This document shows positions 27,623 through 37,539 of a stretch of DNA of 64,000 bases, piece after piece. How positions within the stretch are numbered: position 1 is the stretch's first letter; every line of letters starts with the position of its first letter. Under the pieces are notes generated by a model. That model was given only the letters and a program-made list of their open reading frames with translations, was not told the DNA's origin and searched no databases. Source of the DNA: Psychroflexus lacisalsi (GTDB lineage: Bacteria; Bacteroidota; Bacteroidia; Flavobacteriales; Flavobacteriaceae); the NCBI RefSeq assembly GCF_020164495.1, contig NZ_JAIQYZ010000001.1, positions 62,001 to 126,000 on the forward strand. The letters run 5' to 3'. A program made the translations under genes and the position numbers.

Positions 27623-27696
27623 GGGGGATTAGCTCAGTTGGCTAGAGCGCCACGCTGGCAGCGTGGAGGCCATCGGTTCGAATCCGATATTCTCCA
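27623..27696 (+). tRNA. tRNA-Ala (anticodon GGC)
   Basis: 74 bases fold into a full cloverleaf: acceptor GGGGGAT/ATTCTCC with two G-T pairs, D arm GCTC/GAGC, anticodon stem CCACG/CGTGG with loop CTGGCAG (anticodon GGC, Ala), variable loop AGGCC, T arm ATCGG/CCGAT with loop TTCGAAT, discriminator A. CCA is not encoded and must be added after transcription. Confidence 0.97.
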
Positions 27697-27701
27697 CTTT
27701 T

Positions 27702-27727
27702 AACCACTTCTTTACGGAGTGGTTTTT
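27702..27727 (+). terminator. tRNA terminator
   Basis: AACCACT, a 9-base loop, AGTGGTT and a T-run, starting 5 bases after the tRNA. Confidence 0.85.
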
Positions 27728-27827
27728 ATTTTTAGAGGTGCGTGCGTTATCGGTTCTCCCGAAGCATAAGCCTGTTCTCATTCACTCTAAATTATAGACT
27801 TTTTTTTAAAACAACCTTTCTTTTGAT

Positions 27828-28739
27828 TTAATCGATATACATACCATTCAAATAGTCTTTTTCAATGGGTAATCTGTGAATTTCCATCTGTATGGGGATG
27901 CTATCATTTATTTTGCCAGTGATGAATTTATAGTCTTTAATTTGCGCATCAATATATTCGAGTTAATGATTTTTAGATGGTCGAAAATTCATCCGAAGAT
28001 GCTCCTCCTCTATTTCATACCACCCATAATGAATACTATCATTGACTGATAATACAACTAAATCATTTCTTTCAAAAAAAAGCATAGGTGTAGTACCGAT
28101 GCTTCCTTTGTCGAATGTAATGTTTCCGTTTTCAATTTGAGTATTTTTAATCTCATAGCTTCCAATAAGATTATAATCGAACATGGATATCACCACGAAG
28201 GAGAATATGAAATAGGCTACCGGAAAAAAGATCACATAAGCAATGCGAAGTTTTTTCCAAATTCCACTATTTGCTTTAATAACTTCTCCGTTTAGTTTAC
28301 CACCCAATCCTATAAAGAATTGATACAAATCCTTTCGGTATTCAATGAGCAAAATTAGAGTTAAGAATAAATCTATAGAAATGTGCCTTACAACTTCATA
28401 AATCATATCAAATTGAATATTTATTATAAAAATATTTAAGCACACCCCTAAAGAAATCAACAAGCCAATCAATCTAGTTCTTTTAAATATGATGAGAATG
28501 CCAATGGATAATTCTGTTAGCCCAATAAAAAGATTGTAGACATAGGACCTGCCAAAAAAAGACCACATATGAGTTGATTTTGGCAGTTCTGCGAGAGGAA
28601 TAAAAGCTTGGTAGTGATCAACTCTAAACTGCATTTCTAGCAGTTTTGGTATGGCGAGTGCAATCATGCCAATGGATAAGTAAAATATGGCTAAATACTT
28701 TGCGATTCTGATGATTTTTTTAAGAGAGACGTTTTTCAT
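27828..28739 (-). CDS. DoxX-like membrane protein; TAA stop at 27965-27963 followed by 44 open in-frame codons
   Basis: The reading frame from ATG 28739 gives 258 residues to TAA at 27965-27963, with about five hydrophobic segments of DoxX-like layout (LAIFYLSIGMIALAIPKLLEM; NLFIGLTELSIGILIIFKRTRLIGLLISLGVCLNIFIINIQFDMIY; FFPVAYFIFSFVVIS) and a hydrophilic end rich in beta-strand. The same frame stays open for 44 more codons with normal-looking composition (KDYKFITGKINDSIPIQM, LPIEKDYLNGMYID) to the next TAA at 27828. Either the ancestral protein was ~303 residues and one stop arose, or the tail is chance. It starts 13 bases after the S41 peptidase gene. Confidence 0.7.
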
Positions 28740-28752
28740 AAGAGTGGTTTAA

Positions 28753-30210
28753 TTATTCTTCTATATTAGCAATTTTTTCAAAAGCTTTTAGTAGCGCATC
28801 TTCGCTACTGGTTTTGATATTTGGTTTTACACCGTTCTGATCAATTTTATATCCATCTGATGCGTAATAATCAGCTGTAGGGATAGTTATTTTATAATCG
28901 CTATCTAAATCAAAAGTTTCACTACTAAGCATTGCTCCAGCTGTGGTTTCTCCTATAATTAGGGCTCTTTCTTGCTTTTTAAGTTCGTAAACAATGGGTT
29001 CACATGTACTTGCAGTATTTTTATTAACTAGAATATAAAGTTGACCTTTATAGGTTTTCTCTTTAGGAATAACTTTAAGGCATAATCCTTTTGTTTTATG
29101 AATACCTTCGAGAATCAAATCATTATTTGCTTCAGAGAAAAAAGCGAATTTGTTATAGTCTTCAATTTGGGGCAATCCTGAGTGATTATTGAACCATTTT
29201 TGAGTTAAAAATACACCACCATAACTCACCTTATCAATTACATTTGTTGCAAAAGTGATTCCTGCTTCTACATTCCCTCCGGAGTTATTCCGCAAGTCAA
29301 CAATTAAGTGACCATACTCCCTTTCATTTATAATTTTGAAAATGCTATCAACTTCCGTAGAAGTTCCATTGAAGGATAAGATTTTGAGATAAGCTGTATC
29401 AGAATTTTTTTGCTTTAAAGTTAAATACCCTTTTTTAGGTTTGGTAGGGTTTGATTTCTTGGTTGGCTTCAGAGTTTTAGTCAAAGAAAAATGCGAAAAT
29501 GGTAAATTTCTCGAATGGTAATAAAAAGCAAAAATCATATCCAAGTCATCCTGAAAGTTAGAAGCACTAGAGTTCATTTTTTCAGTAAAAACTTCCCATT
29601 CTTTGGTTTTTAATACGTCTTTATTGTAGATGTGTTTTTGTGTCAACACCTTGATATCATGAAAAAGGTTTTTGTAGTTGCTTAGGGGTAAATCTGGAAT
29701 TATTCGGTTTCCAGAAATATTTCCTGCTATATTACCATTATCATATTTCAAAGTAGATTGTAACTCATCTCCAACTACAAATCCATCTATATTGAGGTTG
29801 CCAATAGTTGAAATTAGTTTCCCTTTCAAATAAATTGTGTCATTCAACAATTGATAGTTACCGTTTTCAATTCTCAAAAGACTACCATTTTTGAAGTTTT
29901 TTGTAAAAGTCCTAGATAATAAAGAGGTCCAAAAGCCAAGAATGTCCCTATCTGCATTCTTTCTGGAATGTGCTTCAAATTCATCTTGGTTGGTTTCAAA
30001 ATCCATCAGAAATTGAGCATTCCCAACCGCGTTATGATGAAGATTTATGTTCCATTTACCTGATAATTTTTGATCACCTGAAATGGTTTGAGCCCAGCAA
30101 AAATTTGGGTTTAGTAATATGAGGTAAAATAAAACATAGATTAGAATGCAATTAAACTTCAAATGCCTAATTCCAAAAAGGTAGAGATTCATACTTAAAA
30201 CGATTTTCAT
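28753..30210 (-). CDS. S41 family peptidase (secreted)
   Basis: 485 residues with an N-terminal hydrophobic signal ending near AQTIS (about residue 42); ATG at 30192 is an alternative start. No PDZ domain is obvious. The S41 catalytic region is present: LIVDLRNNSGGNVEAGITFA, then NKNTASTCEPIVYELKKQ with the candidate nucleophile Ser near residue 403, and IIGETTAGAMLSSETFDL. The Lys of the CtpA Ser-Lys dyad is not at its usual spacing, so the group is the tricorn/interphotoreceptor-binding-like branch. It lies between a LytTR regulator and a DoxX-like gene. Confidence 0.85.
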   Translation of the reverse strand: MKIVLSMNLYLFGIRHLKFNCILIYVLFYLILLNPNFCWAQTISGDQKLSGKWNINLHHNAVGNAQFLMDFETNQDEFEAHSRKNADRDILGFWTSLLSRTFTKNFKNGSLLRIENGNYQLLNDTIYLKGKLISTIGNLNIDGFVVGDELQSTLKYDNGNIAGNISGNRIIPDLPLSNYKNLFHDIKVLTQKHIYNKDVLKTKEWEVFTEKMNSSASNFQDDLDMIFAFYYHSRNLPFSHFSLTKTLKPTKKSNPTKPKKGYLTLKQKNSDTAYLKILSFNGTSTEVDSIFKIINEREYGHLIVDLRNNSGGNVEAGITFATNVIDKVSYGGVFLTQKWFNNHSGLPQIEDYNKFAFFSEANNDLILEGIHKTKGLCLKVIPKEKTYKGQLYILVNKNTASTCEPIVYELKKQERALIIGETTAGAMLSSETFDLDSDYKITIPTADYYASDGYKIDQNGVKPNIKTSSEDALLKAFEKIANIEE

Positions 30211-30279
30211 TCAAAAATCGACTATAGTATCTTATGCTGTTGAATATTGTGATTAATGACAAGGATTTGTGATGAGCAA

Positions 30280-31116
30280 CTAGAACATCTGCTTATCTAT
30301 CTTCTCAATGTAAATTCTAGACACAGGGATTTTGTCTTTAACCTGAATTAAAGACAGTTTATACCCTTGAGAATTTCCAGTTTTATTTTGAATTTTATTG
30401 GCGTTCAAAATATAAGACCGGTGGCATCTGAAGATTGTTTCATCACAAATTTGCTCTTCAAGACTTTTCAAAGACAATCTCAATAATTTCCGCTGATTTG
30501 TTCCCTTGTCAAAATAATGCAAAAAGGAATAGTTGCCGTCCGATTTTGCGTAAAGAAAGTTTTCTTGTGAAAGTTTTATGCAATCCCCTACATCTGGTAT
30601 GATGACAAGTGGTGGGTTTTCAATATTTTCAATAGTGAAGTTTTGGCTTGAATTTTCAAATAAAACATTATTGTTTTTGAGAAAAACATATTTAGCCAAA
30701 ATATTAATAGCGCATATAGGTATTCCAATTACTAATGTGAACGCTACTAAATATAAAAACGCTGTCAGATTGAAGGGCGTTCGATGAATGACTGTGTTGA
30801 GGTATAGATAGCTGATAAAAGCACAAATCAAAAGAGCAGACATATTTTTATAAACTTCCTTTTTCCAGTTCCAATTGTCAAAGAACCTTTTTACAATGAG
30901 CTCACTAGAGAAGAAAAATGTAAAAGCAATTAAAGGATAAGCTAATAATATTACGTATTTATAAGTATGATGAAAATTATACGTTCCAAAGGGCTGGAAT
31001 ACAGCCAAGAAAAAATAAACCAATACAGAAATTACCAAAGCTGAGTAACACATTTCTTTGTTATTCCGCAACGTCGGGTACCTCGAAAGTAGTTTTTGTT
31101 GAAATGAATTCATCAT
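30280..31116 (-). CDS. LytTR-type DNA-binding regulator with membrane domain
   Basis: 278 residues. The first ~160 residues contain four hydrophobic segments (EMCYSALVISVLVYFFLAVF, YVILLAYPLIAFTFFFS, MSALLICAFISYLYLN, LTAFLYLVAFTLVIGIPICAINILA). A soluble C-terminal LytTR domain (about 175-278) follows: LSQENFLYAKSDGNYSFLHYF, LRLSLKSLEEQI and RCHRSYILNANKIQ, the family's DNA-binding beta fold. There is no receiver domain, so it is a membrane-tethered regulator rather than a two-component response regulator. Signal unknown. Located just upstream of the S41 peptidase on the same strand. Confidence 0.9.
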   Translation of the reverse strand: MMNSFQQKLLSRYPTLRNNKEMCYSALVISVLVYFFLAVFQPFGTYNFHHTYKYVILLAYPLIAFTFFFSSELIVKRFFDNWNWKKEVYKNMSALLICAFISYLYLNTVIHRTPFNLTAFLYLVAFTLVIGIPICAINILAKYVFLKNNNVLFENSSQNFTIENIENPPLVIIPDVGDCIKLSQENFLYAKSDGNYSFLHYFDKGTNQRKLLRLSLKSLEEQICDETIFRCHRSYILNANKIQNKTGNSQGYKLSLIQVKDKIPVSRIYIEKIDKQMF

Positions 31117-31297
31117 ATTAAGTTTAAAATTATCTTGAGCTTTAATTAACTTAAAATAGTGTCAAGTCTAATCAATTAAATTTTAGGAAGACCACATTTA
31201 ATAATTATAGCTCATGCAATTTCTTATTCTACATAAATTTATGAACAATTCTTTTAAACCCTAGAATTTAAAAACATTTTCGCAAATTATATTACTC

Positions 31298-31305
31298 TAC
31301 ATTTG
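31298..31305 (+). promoter_or_regulatory. Promoter -7 element of the DUF2914 gene
   Basis: TACATTTG, 18 bases before the ATG at 31323, matches TAnnTTTG. Confidence 0.5.
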
Positions 31306-31322
31306 ACACCTCTTAATCAGTT

Positions 31323-32438
31323 ATGAATAGAACTTTAGCGAGGTATAGAAACAGTGGTTTCGGAAAATTTGTGGTCAATAATCAGAAGTATACTCCAATT
31401 CTGTTTTTCATTGGTGGCTTTGTGTTTGACACCTTAACTCTTGGACGAATAGACCGCACCTATGATACAGCTGTACTTTGCCTTCACATGACTTCTTTAT
31501 CCCTCATGCTCTATTTGTACAATATAGCGGAGGATGAAAATTGGATAAGTCAATTTTTAGGAAAATATGCAGCATATATCCCTCTTGCTATACAGTTTTC
31601 TTTTGGAGGGCTTTCGAGTGCTTTTGTGATTTATTTCTTTAGAAGTGTGTCCATGTCAAAAACCATTTCCTTCTTTATTTTATTGGTTCTGCTTTTATTT
31701 GCTAATGAACTGCTGAAGAAGCGCATCTCTAATAAGTACCTTCTATTTAGCGTCTATTTTTTTATAAGCTTTACGTTTTTTGCTTTTATGATTCCAATGT
31801 TTATAAAGGAGATGAATACTTTTATTTTTTTTATTTCCGGATTGGTGAGTTTGGTGATTACTCTATCGCTTATAATTTTTATTTATAACTCAAGTCCAAG
31901 CATTAAAGCAGAGGTCAATTTGAAAAAAATGATCGCCATAATCGTGTCTATTTACATAGGATTCAATGTGTTTTATTATTTCAATCTCATTCCGCCTGTG
32001 CCGCTTGCTATGGAAACTGGATTGGTGGCACACCATGTCGAAAAAAGAAACGGTGATTATACAGTTATTTACGAAAAGGATGAATGGTACGTGTTTTGGC
32101 GTCCACACCACATCAACTTTCATCGAGTAGCAGAGGAGCCTGTTTACGTCTTCACCTCAATTTTTGCTCCTACCAACTTAACAAAATCAGTTTCCCACCG
32201 CTGGCAATGGTACAATCCAAAAACCGAAAGTTGGGAAGTTACAGAAGACATAAACTTTGAAATTGCTGGTGGACGTGGACGGGGTTTCCGCGGTTATACT
32301 TACAAAAGCAATTTGATGGAAGGACAATGGAAAGTAAAAGTAATTACAGAAGAAGAATTGGTCATTGGGATTGTGGATTTTGAAGTTATGAATGTATCAG
32401 ATTCCTATACCTCTAAAACTATTGAAAAATCATTTTAA
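31323..32438 (+). CDS. Membrane protein with C-terminal DUF2914 domain
   Basis: 371 residues. Six to seven hydrophobic segments fill the first ~225 residues; the C-terminal ~130 residues form a soluble DUF2914-type domain (VYVFTSIFAPTNLTKSVSHRWQWYNP, FEIAGGRGRGFRGYTYKSNLMEGQWKVKV), known as a putative periplasmic or extracytoplasmic module often in proteins of unknown role. Monocistronic with its own promoter. No function is proposed. Confidence 0.88.
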   Translation: MNRTLARYRNSGFGKFVVNNQKYTPILFFIGGFVFDTLTLGRIDRTYDTAVLCLHMTSLSLMLYLYNIAEDENWISQFLGKYAAYIPLAIQFSFGGLSSAFVIYFFRSVSMSKTISFFILLVLLLFANELLKKRISNKYLLFSVYFFISFTFFAFMIPMFIKEMNTFIFFISGLVSLVITLSLIIFIYNSSPSIKAEVNLKKMIAIIVSIYIGFNVFYYFNLIPPVPLAMETGLVAHHVEKRNGDYTVIYEKDEWYVFWRPHHINFHRVAEEPVYVFTSIFAPTNLTKSVSHRWQWYNPKTESWEVTEDINFEIAGGRGRGFRGYTYKSNLMEGQWKVKVITEEELVIGIVDFEVMNVSDSYTSKTIEKSF

Positions 32439-32477
32439 AACAACAGGTCTTGACTAACTTTTTGATCATTTCATCAA

Positions 32478-32948
32478 TCATAGATTGAACAGCATACCGA
32501 TAGAAAGTACAAATCGATTCAAATCTGATACTATGTATTTTCCTTCAGTAAATAACCTAAAATTATCTTTGGTAAACAGTTGAGCACCAAGTCCTAGATT
32601 CACCCCCAAATTGACATCTGCATCTCTGTTGAATCCCAAAAAACCACTTCTACTGCTTATGCTTCTGAGCGCTCCAAAGTGCAACCCACCCAATCCATAG
32701 AATTTTAGATTATTCCCCTGAGCCAGGTCCAGATGTAAGTCGGTGTTGACCGTTGCAAAACTAGCACTTCCAAAAAAGTAATTGATGTCTGGAGAGAATG
32801 ATAATGAGTTGGAAAGGCCAAATACGCCTTTGAAACCAATTCCAGCATTATCTCTGTCGGAGTCAAAAGAAACTTGAGCTCCTGCTAGGTTTTGTGCTTC
32901 TATTGATACAGTAAAAAAGATACAAATAGATAAAATGAAATACTTCAT
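32478..32948 (-). CDS. Hypothetical outer-membrane beta-barrel protein
   Basis: 156 residues with signal peptide (MKYFILSICIFFTVSIEAQ). The mature part has repeated amphipathic strands (GAQVSFDSDRDNAGIGFKGVFGL, NLGVNLGLGAQLFTKDNFRLFTEGKYIV) and ends in a strand ILSIGMLFNL, consistent with a small eight-stranded OmpA/OmpW-like barrel. No closer family recognised. Monocistronic. Confidence 0.75.
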   Translation of the reverse strand: MKYFILSICIFFTVSIEAQNLAGAQVSFDSDRDNAGIGFKGVFGLSNSLSFSPDINYFFGSASFATVNTDLHLDLAQGNNLKFYGLGGLHFGALRSISSRSGFLGFNRDADVNLGVNLGLGAQLFTKDNFRLFTEGKYIVSDLNRFVLSIGMLFNL

Positions 32949-33026
32949 AAATTAAATTATAATGACTCTAGGGTGTAAAACAATCTGTTTTGAGATTGTT
33001 TTTGGGAGCCAAATATAGCAGCATTC

Positions 33027-34366
33027 TTATTTTCTAGGCTTCAAGAACTGAATATTTTTATCTATAAACTCACCTACTAATTGCCCTTGCTTTTCCCCTT
33101 CATAAATGGCAGATTCATAATGGATCCCCCCATAAAACCTACTAATAACGGCTTCGTCTGCAGCAGCCCTGAAAGACTTAAATGATCTGGACGGTAGGCC
33201 GTAAGCCAATTCAGTAGAGTCTAAAAATTCAAAATCATTACCATAAATTGAGGTGAGAATTTCTGCAGAAGCATTAGAAACTACAGAATGTCCACTTGTA
33301 TATTCTGGGAACGGAGGTGTTTGTAATATTGGCAGCCACTCGGGATCGATATATTTATTGATAAGCGTTTCTGGTCTTACCAGATTACTCCGGTATTTTT
33401 CATCCCAACAGCTTATAAATGCATCAGCAATCGCAATAGAAGTTTTGGTTTGAGTAAAGACTGTTTTTTCAAAATCTGCGTCAGTAATTTCATTCGCGAT
33501 TTTACAAATGCCAATCCAATAGCTCCAGGTGTTATTTTTTTTTCGGCAAACATGAAGTGACCTTTATTAACGGAAACAAAGGGATTACAATCCCAAAAAC
33601 GAGCAATAGCAATTTCTTCGCTATCATTTCCTTTTTCTCTGATTTCATTATTCACTTTATAAACAGCCATGAGTTCATTATGAAATTGACTATCCGGTTC
33701 CAATGAAAACTGTGGATGCTTCTTAGGTTTAAATTGAGAAGCAGAGTCCAATACAAAGGGCCTTAATTTATTCCAATGTGGTTCAATCCCTTTCATATAA
33801 GCAGGTGGAGTAGGTTGCCATACCGAAGGATCATCTGAATAAATATTATAATCAGACATTGTTCGCGTTTCACTATATCCATCTTTATTCATCCAAGCGA
33901 TAATCTGATCTGAAATTTCTAAACCATAATTCTTGGCAATCTCAAACTCATTTGAGTTTCTGTCTTTCCAGGTGTTGTAAAGACTATCTCTGTAGACAGT
34001 CATCATTTCTTTGGAAAAAACTAATTCTTTAGAAACATTTAAATGAGCAATTAAAGCTGCAAGCTTTAAATTTACCTTGTCTGTTTCAGGTGAGTGAGTA
34101 AGAGTTTCTAAGCCATTCAATTGTGAAGCAAGTGATATGTAGTCTTCACTATTTTGATTGAGAGTTTCATAAGCTGCAATATTCGGATATACATACAGCC
34201 TACTAGCTACTGGTGGTGAAAATATATCGTGCACCATTATTTCTGTAAGCTTATCAACTGCATCGTGATAATCCTTTCTTTGAATAACAATAGCTTTGCT
34301 TTCCTTCTCACAAGAAGTAAGAAAGCAATTTATTATCAAAAAAAGGCTAAAGAGTTTTATCCTCAT
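33027..34366 (-). pseudogene. Vanadium-dependent haloperoxidase lipoprotein, frameshifted
   Basis: From ATG 34366 the frame encodes a lipoprotein signal (MRIKLFSLFLIINCFLTSC, Cys19) and the helical front half of a PAP2/haloperoxidase, then derails at TPGAIGLAF to stop at 33413. Restoring one G between 33520 and 33521 gives TPGAHWIGICKIANEI and a second open frame to 33027 that carries the vanadate-site residues: DEKYRSNLVRPE (Lys, Arg), YTSGHS (Ser, Gly, His) and AVISRFYGGIHYESA (Arg, His). All catalytic residues lie in the out-of-frame part, so the gene as written makes no active enzyme. A nine-A run lies 15 bases upstream. Confidence 0.88.
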
Positions 34367-34368
34367 TT

Positions 34369-37300
34369 TTATTTATATAAATAACATTCTATACTACTAT
34401 TATTAGGCACTACAATTAGTAATTTAGAATTCTTCATTTTCAGATTTTTAATTTCTTTTATTTGGTCGTTGAATGGTTCCATCCCTAAATCAGAAATAAA
34501 TTTGTAGTTGTCTATATCTTTCACCAAAAGACCTTTTAATGCTGTATAAGCACCATGATAAGTGTTAACTTTTAAGGAATTGCCTCCAACCAATAGCTGA
34601 TCTTCATCATTAAGTCCTAATATAGAAAAGCTTGTTATAGGCGCTAGTTGAAAGTCATTCGAAAAAGGAATAAATTCATCATACTTTCCATTTTTATTTA
34701 ATAGATAACCAGAAGCCAGGGTTTCAACTTTATATTTTTCTGCTTCTTTTAATGACCCACTAGTCATAACTTCCTCGATGTTTTTTCCAGCCATACTTTT
34801 ATGATCTAGAAACCTTTTGCTCATTATGTTCATTTGAGAAGCAAGCTCATCCTTAGTATTTAAAGGATAATATTCACCGTTGCTATTGTAAGCTAAAACA
34901 ACCTCATCTACTCCATTCTTGTCAAAGTCTGAGTGATACATTATTAAAGGGCCATCAAAATTGAGATTAAACTTTGTATTTAGTCCCCAGTTGCCAAGCA
35001 AAATATCTTCATTCCCGTCGCTATTGATATCATAAATTGTTACTGTTTGCCATAAGCCGTTCAGCTTATTAGGGAGCTCCATTTCTTTAAGCTTACCTCC
35101 GTTATTTATGAAGATGTAAGGACGGTCCCATTCAGTAGTGATAATCAGGTCTTTAATTTCGTCCCCATTTACATCATGCCATTTAGCGTCTGTCACTTTG
35201 GATTTTAGGTTGAAATTCTGATCTTTAATGAAATGCCCTGTCCCATCATTAATTAGGATGTAAGAATCTACCATTTCACCAAAATTTCCCAATTGAGAAT
35301 AGTTTCCAACAAATAAGTCTTGATCACCATCGCCATCATAATCATAAGCAATTATTGTTGAAGTAATAGAAGAATCATTTGGGATATGACCTGCCGACTT
35401 TGTAAAGCTGCCGTTATCATTTAAATACAAACGATCTTCTTTAAACTTAGAGTCCTCATTAGCGCCTGAGGCTACATATAAATCTAAATCTCCGTCATTA
35501 TCTACATCAACAAATATGGCAGAATTATCTTCAAAATTAGTATCTTTTAAAAATACGGGCTGATCTGAGTTTTCGAAATTCATGCCGTTATTTAGAAATA
35601 GTTGAGCAGGTCTTCCTGAAGCGTTTCCAATGAAAACATCCTCAAAGCCATTATTATCAACATCGCCTACGGTAATAGCAGGTCCTAGTGTAGATACTTT
35701 GTAAGGAATGAGTTTTTCTTCGGCAAAATCATTATAATTATCTTCTTTGTGGGTGAAATTTATAAGATCTACTTTTTTAAAAATGTCATTTTTTTCTTCG
35801 ACTTTAGAATACTCATAGAACTTTCCACTTTCCTGGTAGTCAACCTTTAGTGTTGTATTTAATTCAGGTTTTATAAGTGTCTGATATTCATTATTTGGCC
35901 AGATGACTTTTACAGAGTCAACTACCATAGTTTTACCAAGTCCAAAATACAATTTAGCTTCAATTGAGGATAAAAAACCTCTCGATTTAAATAACTGCTT
36001 GAGTTGAGTTTTACCATTACTATAAACCATGGCTTTAGCACCAATTGCTTCTTTATTTCCTGAGGTATAATTCAATTTTAAATTGAGGTAATTTGCGTTT
36101 TTATCAGTCGTGTTTTCAAGAATAGAGGCTTTCTGGTTAAAATTGTTTGTGACCAAGTCTAAGTCGCCATCCAGGTCTAGATCTACATAAATGGCACCAT
36201 TGGAAAGCTGTGGTTGATTTTTGATCCAGTTTCCAGTTCGATTTTTGAAAGTTTTAGAATTACCTTCAAAAATCTCATTGGCTACAATACCGCTCGGCAT
36301 TTTATCAATAGAATTGTAAAGCCACTTCAAGCCTTCGTCTTCATTTCTTCCTTTAAAAGCACTTGAGACATATTTTTTAAAATCCAAACTATTTGGTCTT
36401 CGTAAAATGCCGTTTGAAATAAATAAATCCTGATGTGTATCATTGTTGAAATCTGCAAACAAAGGGGCCCAGCTCCAATCAGTATCAGCGACTTCATGGA
36501 GTAGAGCAGTCTCTATGAAATAATCTCCATTTTGATTGAATTGAAGCATATTTCTTGAAAACTGATCTTTGTAGCCTAATTTTTTGAGATGTGCCTGCAT
36601 GTTGAACATTGCATCATCACCTTCGGTTTCTTTTAATAATCGCTCTTCTTTTGGGAGCATGTCCAAAGTCATTAAATCCTGATAACCATTGCCGTTAATA
36701 TCGGTAGCATCACTTCCCATAGAAAATCTACTGATGGTCGTAAAAGCTTTATCGAGACTTTCTGTGAATGTCCCATCTTGATTATTGATGTAGTAGTAGT
36801 CATCTTCATGAAAATCATTGCACACATAAATATCGTCCCAGCCATCATTATTAAAATCAGCAATGCTTGCGCTTAATCCATAACCATTAATCCCTCCAAA
36901 AATATTGGCAGATTCGCTTACGTCAACAAATTTGCCATTGTCGTTCCTTAGTAAAACATCACCAACATTCGGCACTCTCTCATTTCTTAATTCTGCTTTG
37001 CCATGTGACAAATTTGTGTGCACAGCATGATTCACGATATAAGCATCCAAATCCCCATCCTTGTCGTAATCGAAAAAGTAAGCTTGTGTGGAATAACCTT
37101 TAAAATCCAATCCATAGGATTTGGAATCTTCTGTAAAAGTGCCATCGCCATTATTGATGAAAAGCTCATTATGTCCAGCAAAGTCAAGTAATCCTGAAAC
37201 TGCACAAACATAAATGTCGAGTAAGCCATCATTGTTGATGTCTACCATGGTTACGCCTGTATTCCAGCTTGAGTTACCTTTAATGTTAGCCTGCTCGGAA

Positions 37301-37539
37301 ACATCTTCAAACTCTAGATTTCCCTTGTTGAGGTAAAGCTTATTTTCCCCTGTGTTAGCAACAAAAAATAAATCCGGTAATCCATTGCCATTTACATCAC
37401 CAGTGGCGACCCCACCTCCATTGTAGTAATAAATATAGTTGATGATACTGTGCTCAGCATCTTCAGTAACCATATTTTCAAAATCAACATTGCTTTTCTC
37501 TAAGGGAACTTCTTTGAATAAGAAATCTTTATTAGACAT
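34369..37539 (-). CDS. FG-GAP/VCBS repeat protein with ASPIC/UnbV domain, probable lipoprotein
   Basis: 1056 residues from ATG 37539. Many FG-GAP/VCBS repeats with DxNxDGxxD calcium-type loops (VATGDVNGNGLPDLF, VDINNDGLLDIYVC, FFDYDKDGDLDAYI, YDYDGDGDQDLFVG) form beta-propellers; an ASPIC/UnbV segment is at about 490-560 (GAKAMVYSNGKTQLKQLFKS, YFGLGK). Upstream of the ATG the frame continues for 23 codons and encodes a lipoprotein signal, KINSILLFSTIAFWSC with Cys at 37548-37546, but contains no ATG, GTG or TTG (only ATT/ATC at 37608-37600). So the true start may be ATT, or the signal is lost. Probably a surface lipoprotein; stops 2 bases before the haloperoxidase gene. Confidence 0.88.
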   Translation of the reverse strand: MSNKDFLFKEVPLEKSNVDFENMVTEDAEHSIINYIYYYNGGGVATGDVNGNGLPDLFFVANTGENKLYLNKGNLEFEDVSEQANIKGNSSWNTGVTMVDINNDGLLDIYVCAVSGLLDFAGHNELFINNGDGTFTEDSKSYGLDFKGYSTQAYFFDYDKDGDLDAYIVNHAVHTNLSHGKAELRNERVPNVGDVLLRNDNGKFVDVSESANIFGGINGYGLSASIADFNNDGWDDIYVCNDFHEDDYYYINNQDGTFTESLDKAFTTISRFSMGSDATDINGNGYQDLMTLDMLPKEERLLKETEGDDAMFNMQAHLKKLGYKDQFSRNMLQFNQNGDYFIETALLHEVADTDWSWAPLFADFNNDTHQDLFISNGILRRPNSLDFKKYVSSAFKGRNEDEGLKWLYNSIDKMPSGIVANEIFEGNSKTFKNRTGNWIKNQPQLSNGAIYVDLDLDGDLDLVTNNFNQKASILENTTDKNANYLNLKLNYTSGNKEAIGAKAMVYSNGKTQLKQLFKSRGFLSSIEAKLYFGLGKTMVVDSVKVIWPNNEYQTLIKPELNTTLKVDYQESGKFYEYSKVEEKNDIFKKVDLINFTHKEDNYNDFAEEKLIPYKVSTLGPAITVGDVDNNGFEDVFIGNASGRPAQLFLNNGMNFENSDQPVFLKDTNFEDNSAIFVDVDNDGDLDLYVASGANEDSKFKEDRLYLNDNGSFTKSAGHIPNDSSITSTIIAYDYDGDGDQDLFVGNYSQLGNFGEMVDSYILINDGTGHFIKDQNFNLKSKVTDAKWHDVNGDEIKDLIITTEWDRPYIFINNGGKLKEMELPNKLNGLWQTVTIYDINSDGNEDILLGNWGLNTKFNLNFDGPLIMYHSDFDKNGVDEVVLAYNSNGEYYPLNTKDELASQMNIMSKRFLDHKSMAGKNIEEVMTSGSLKEAEKYKVETLASGYLLNKNGKYDEFIPFSNDFQLAPITSFSILGLNDEDQLLVGGNSLKVNTYHGAYTALKGLLVKDIDNYKFISDLGMEPFNDQIKEIKNLKMKNSKLLIVVPNNSSIECYLYK

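Noticed and set aside
28753-30210. CtpA-like Ser-Lys protease identity for the second S41 gene
   Set aside because: No PDZ domain and the CtpA lysine motif is not at its usual place, so only S41 family level is claimed.
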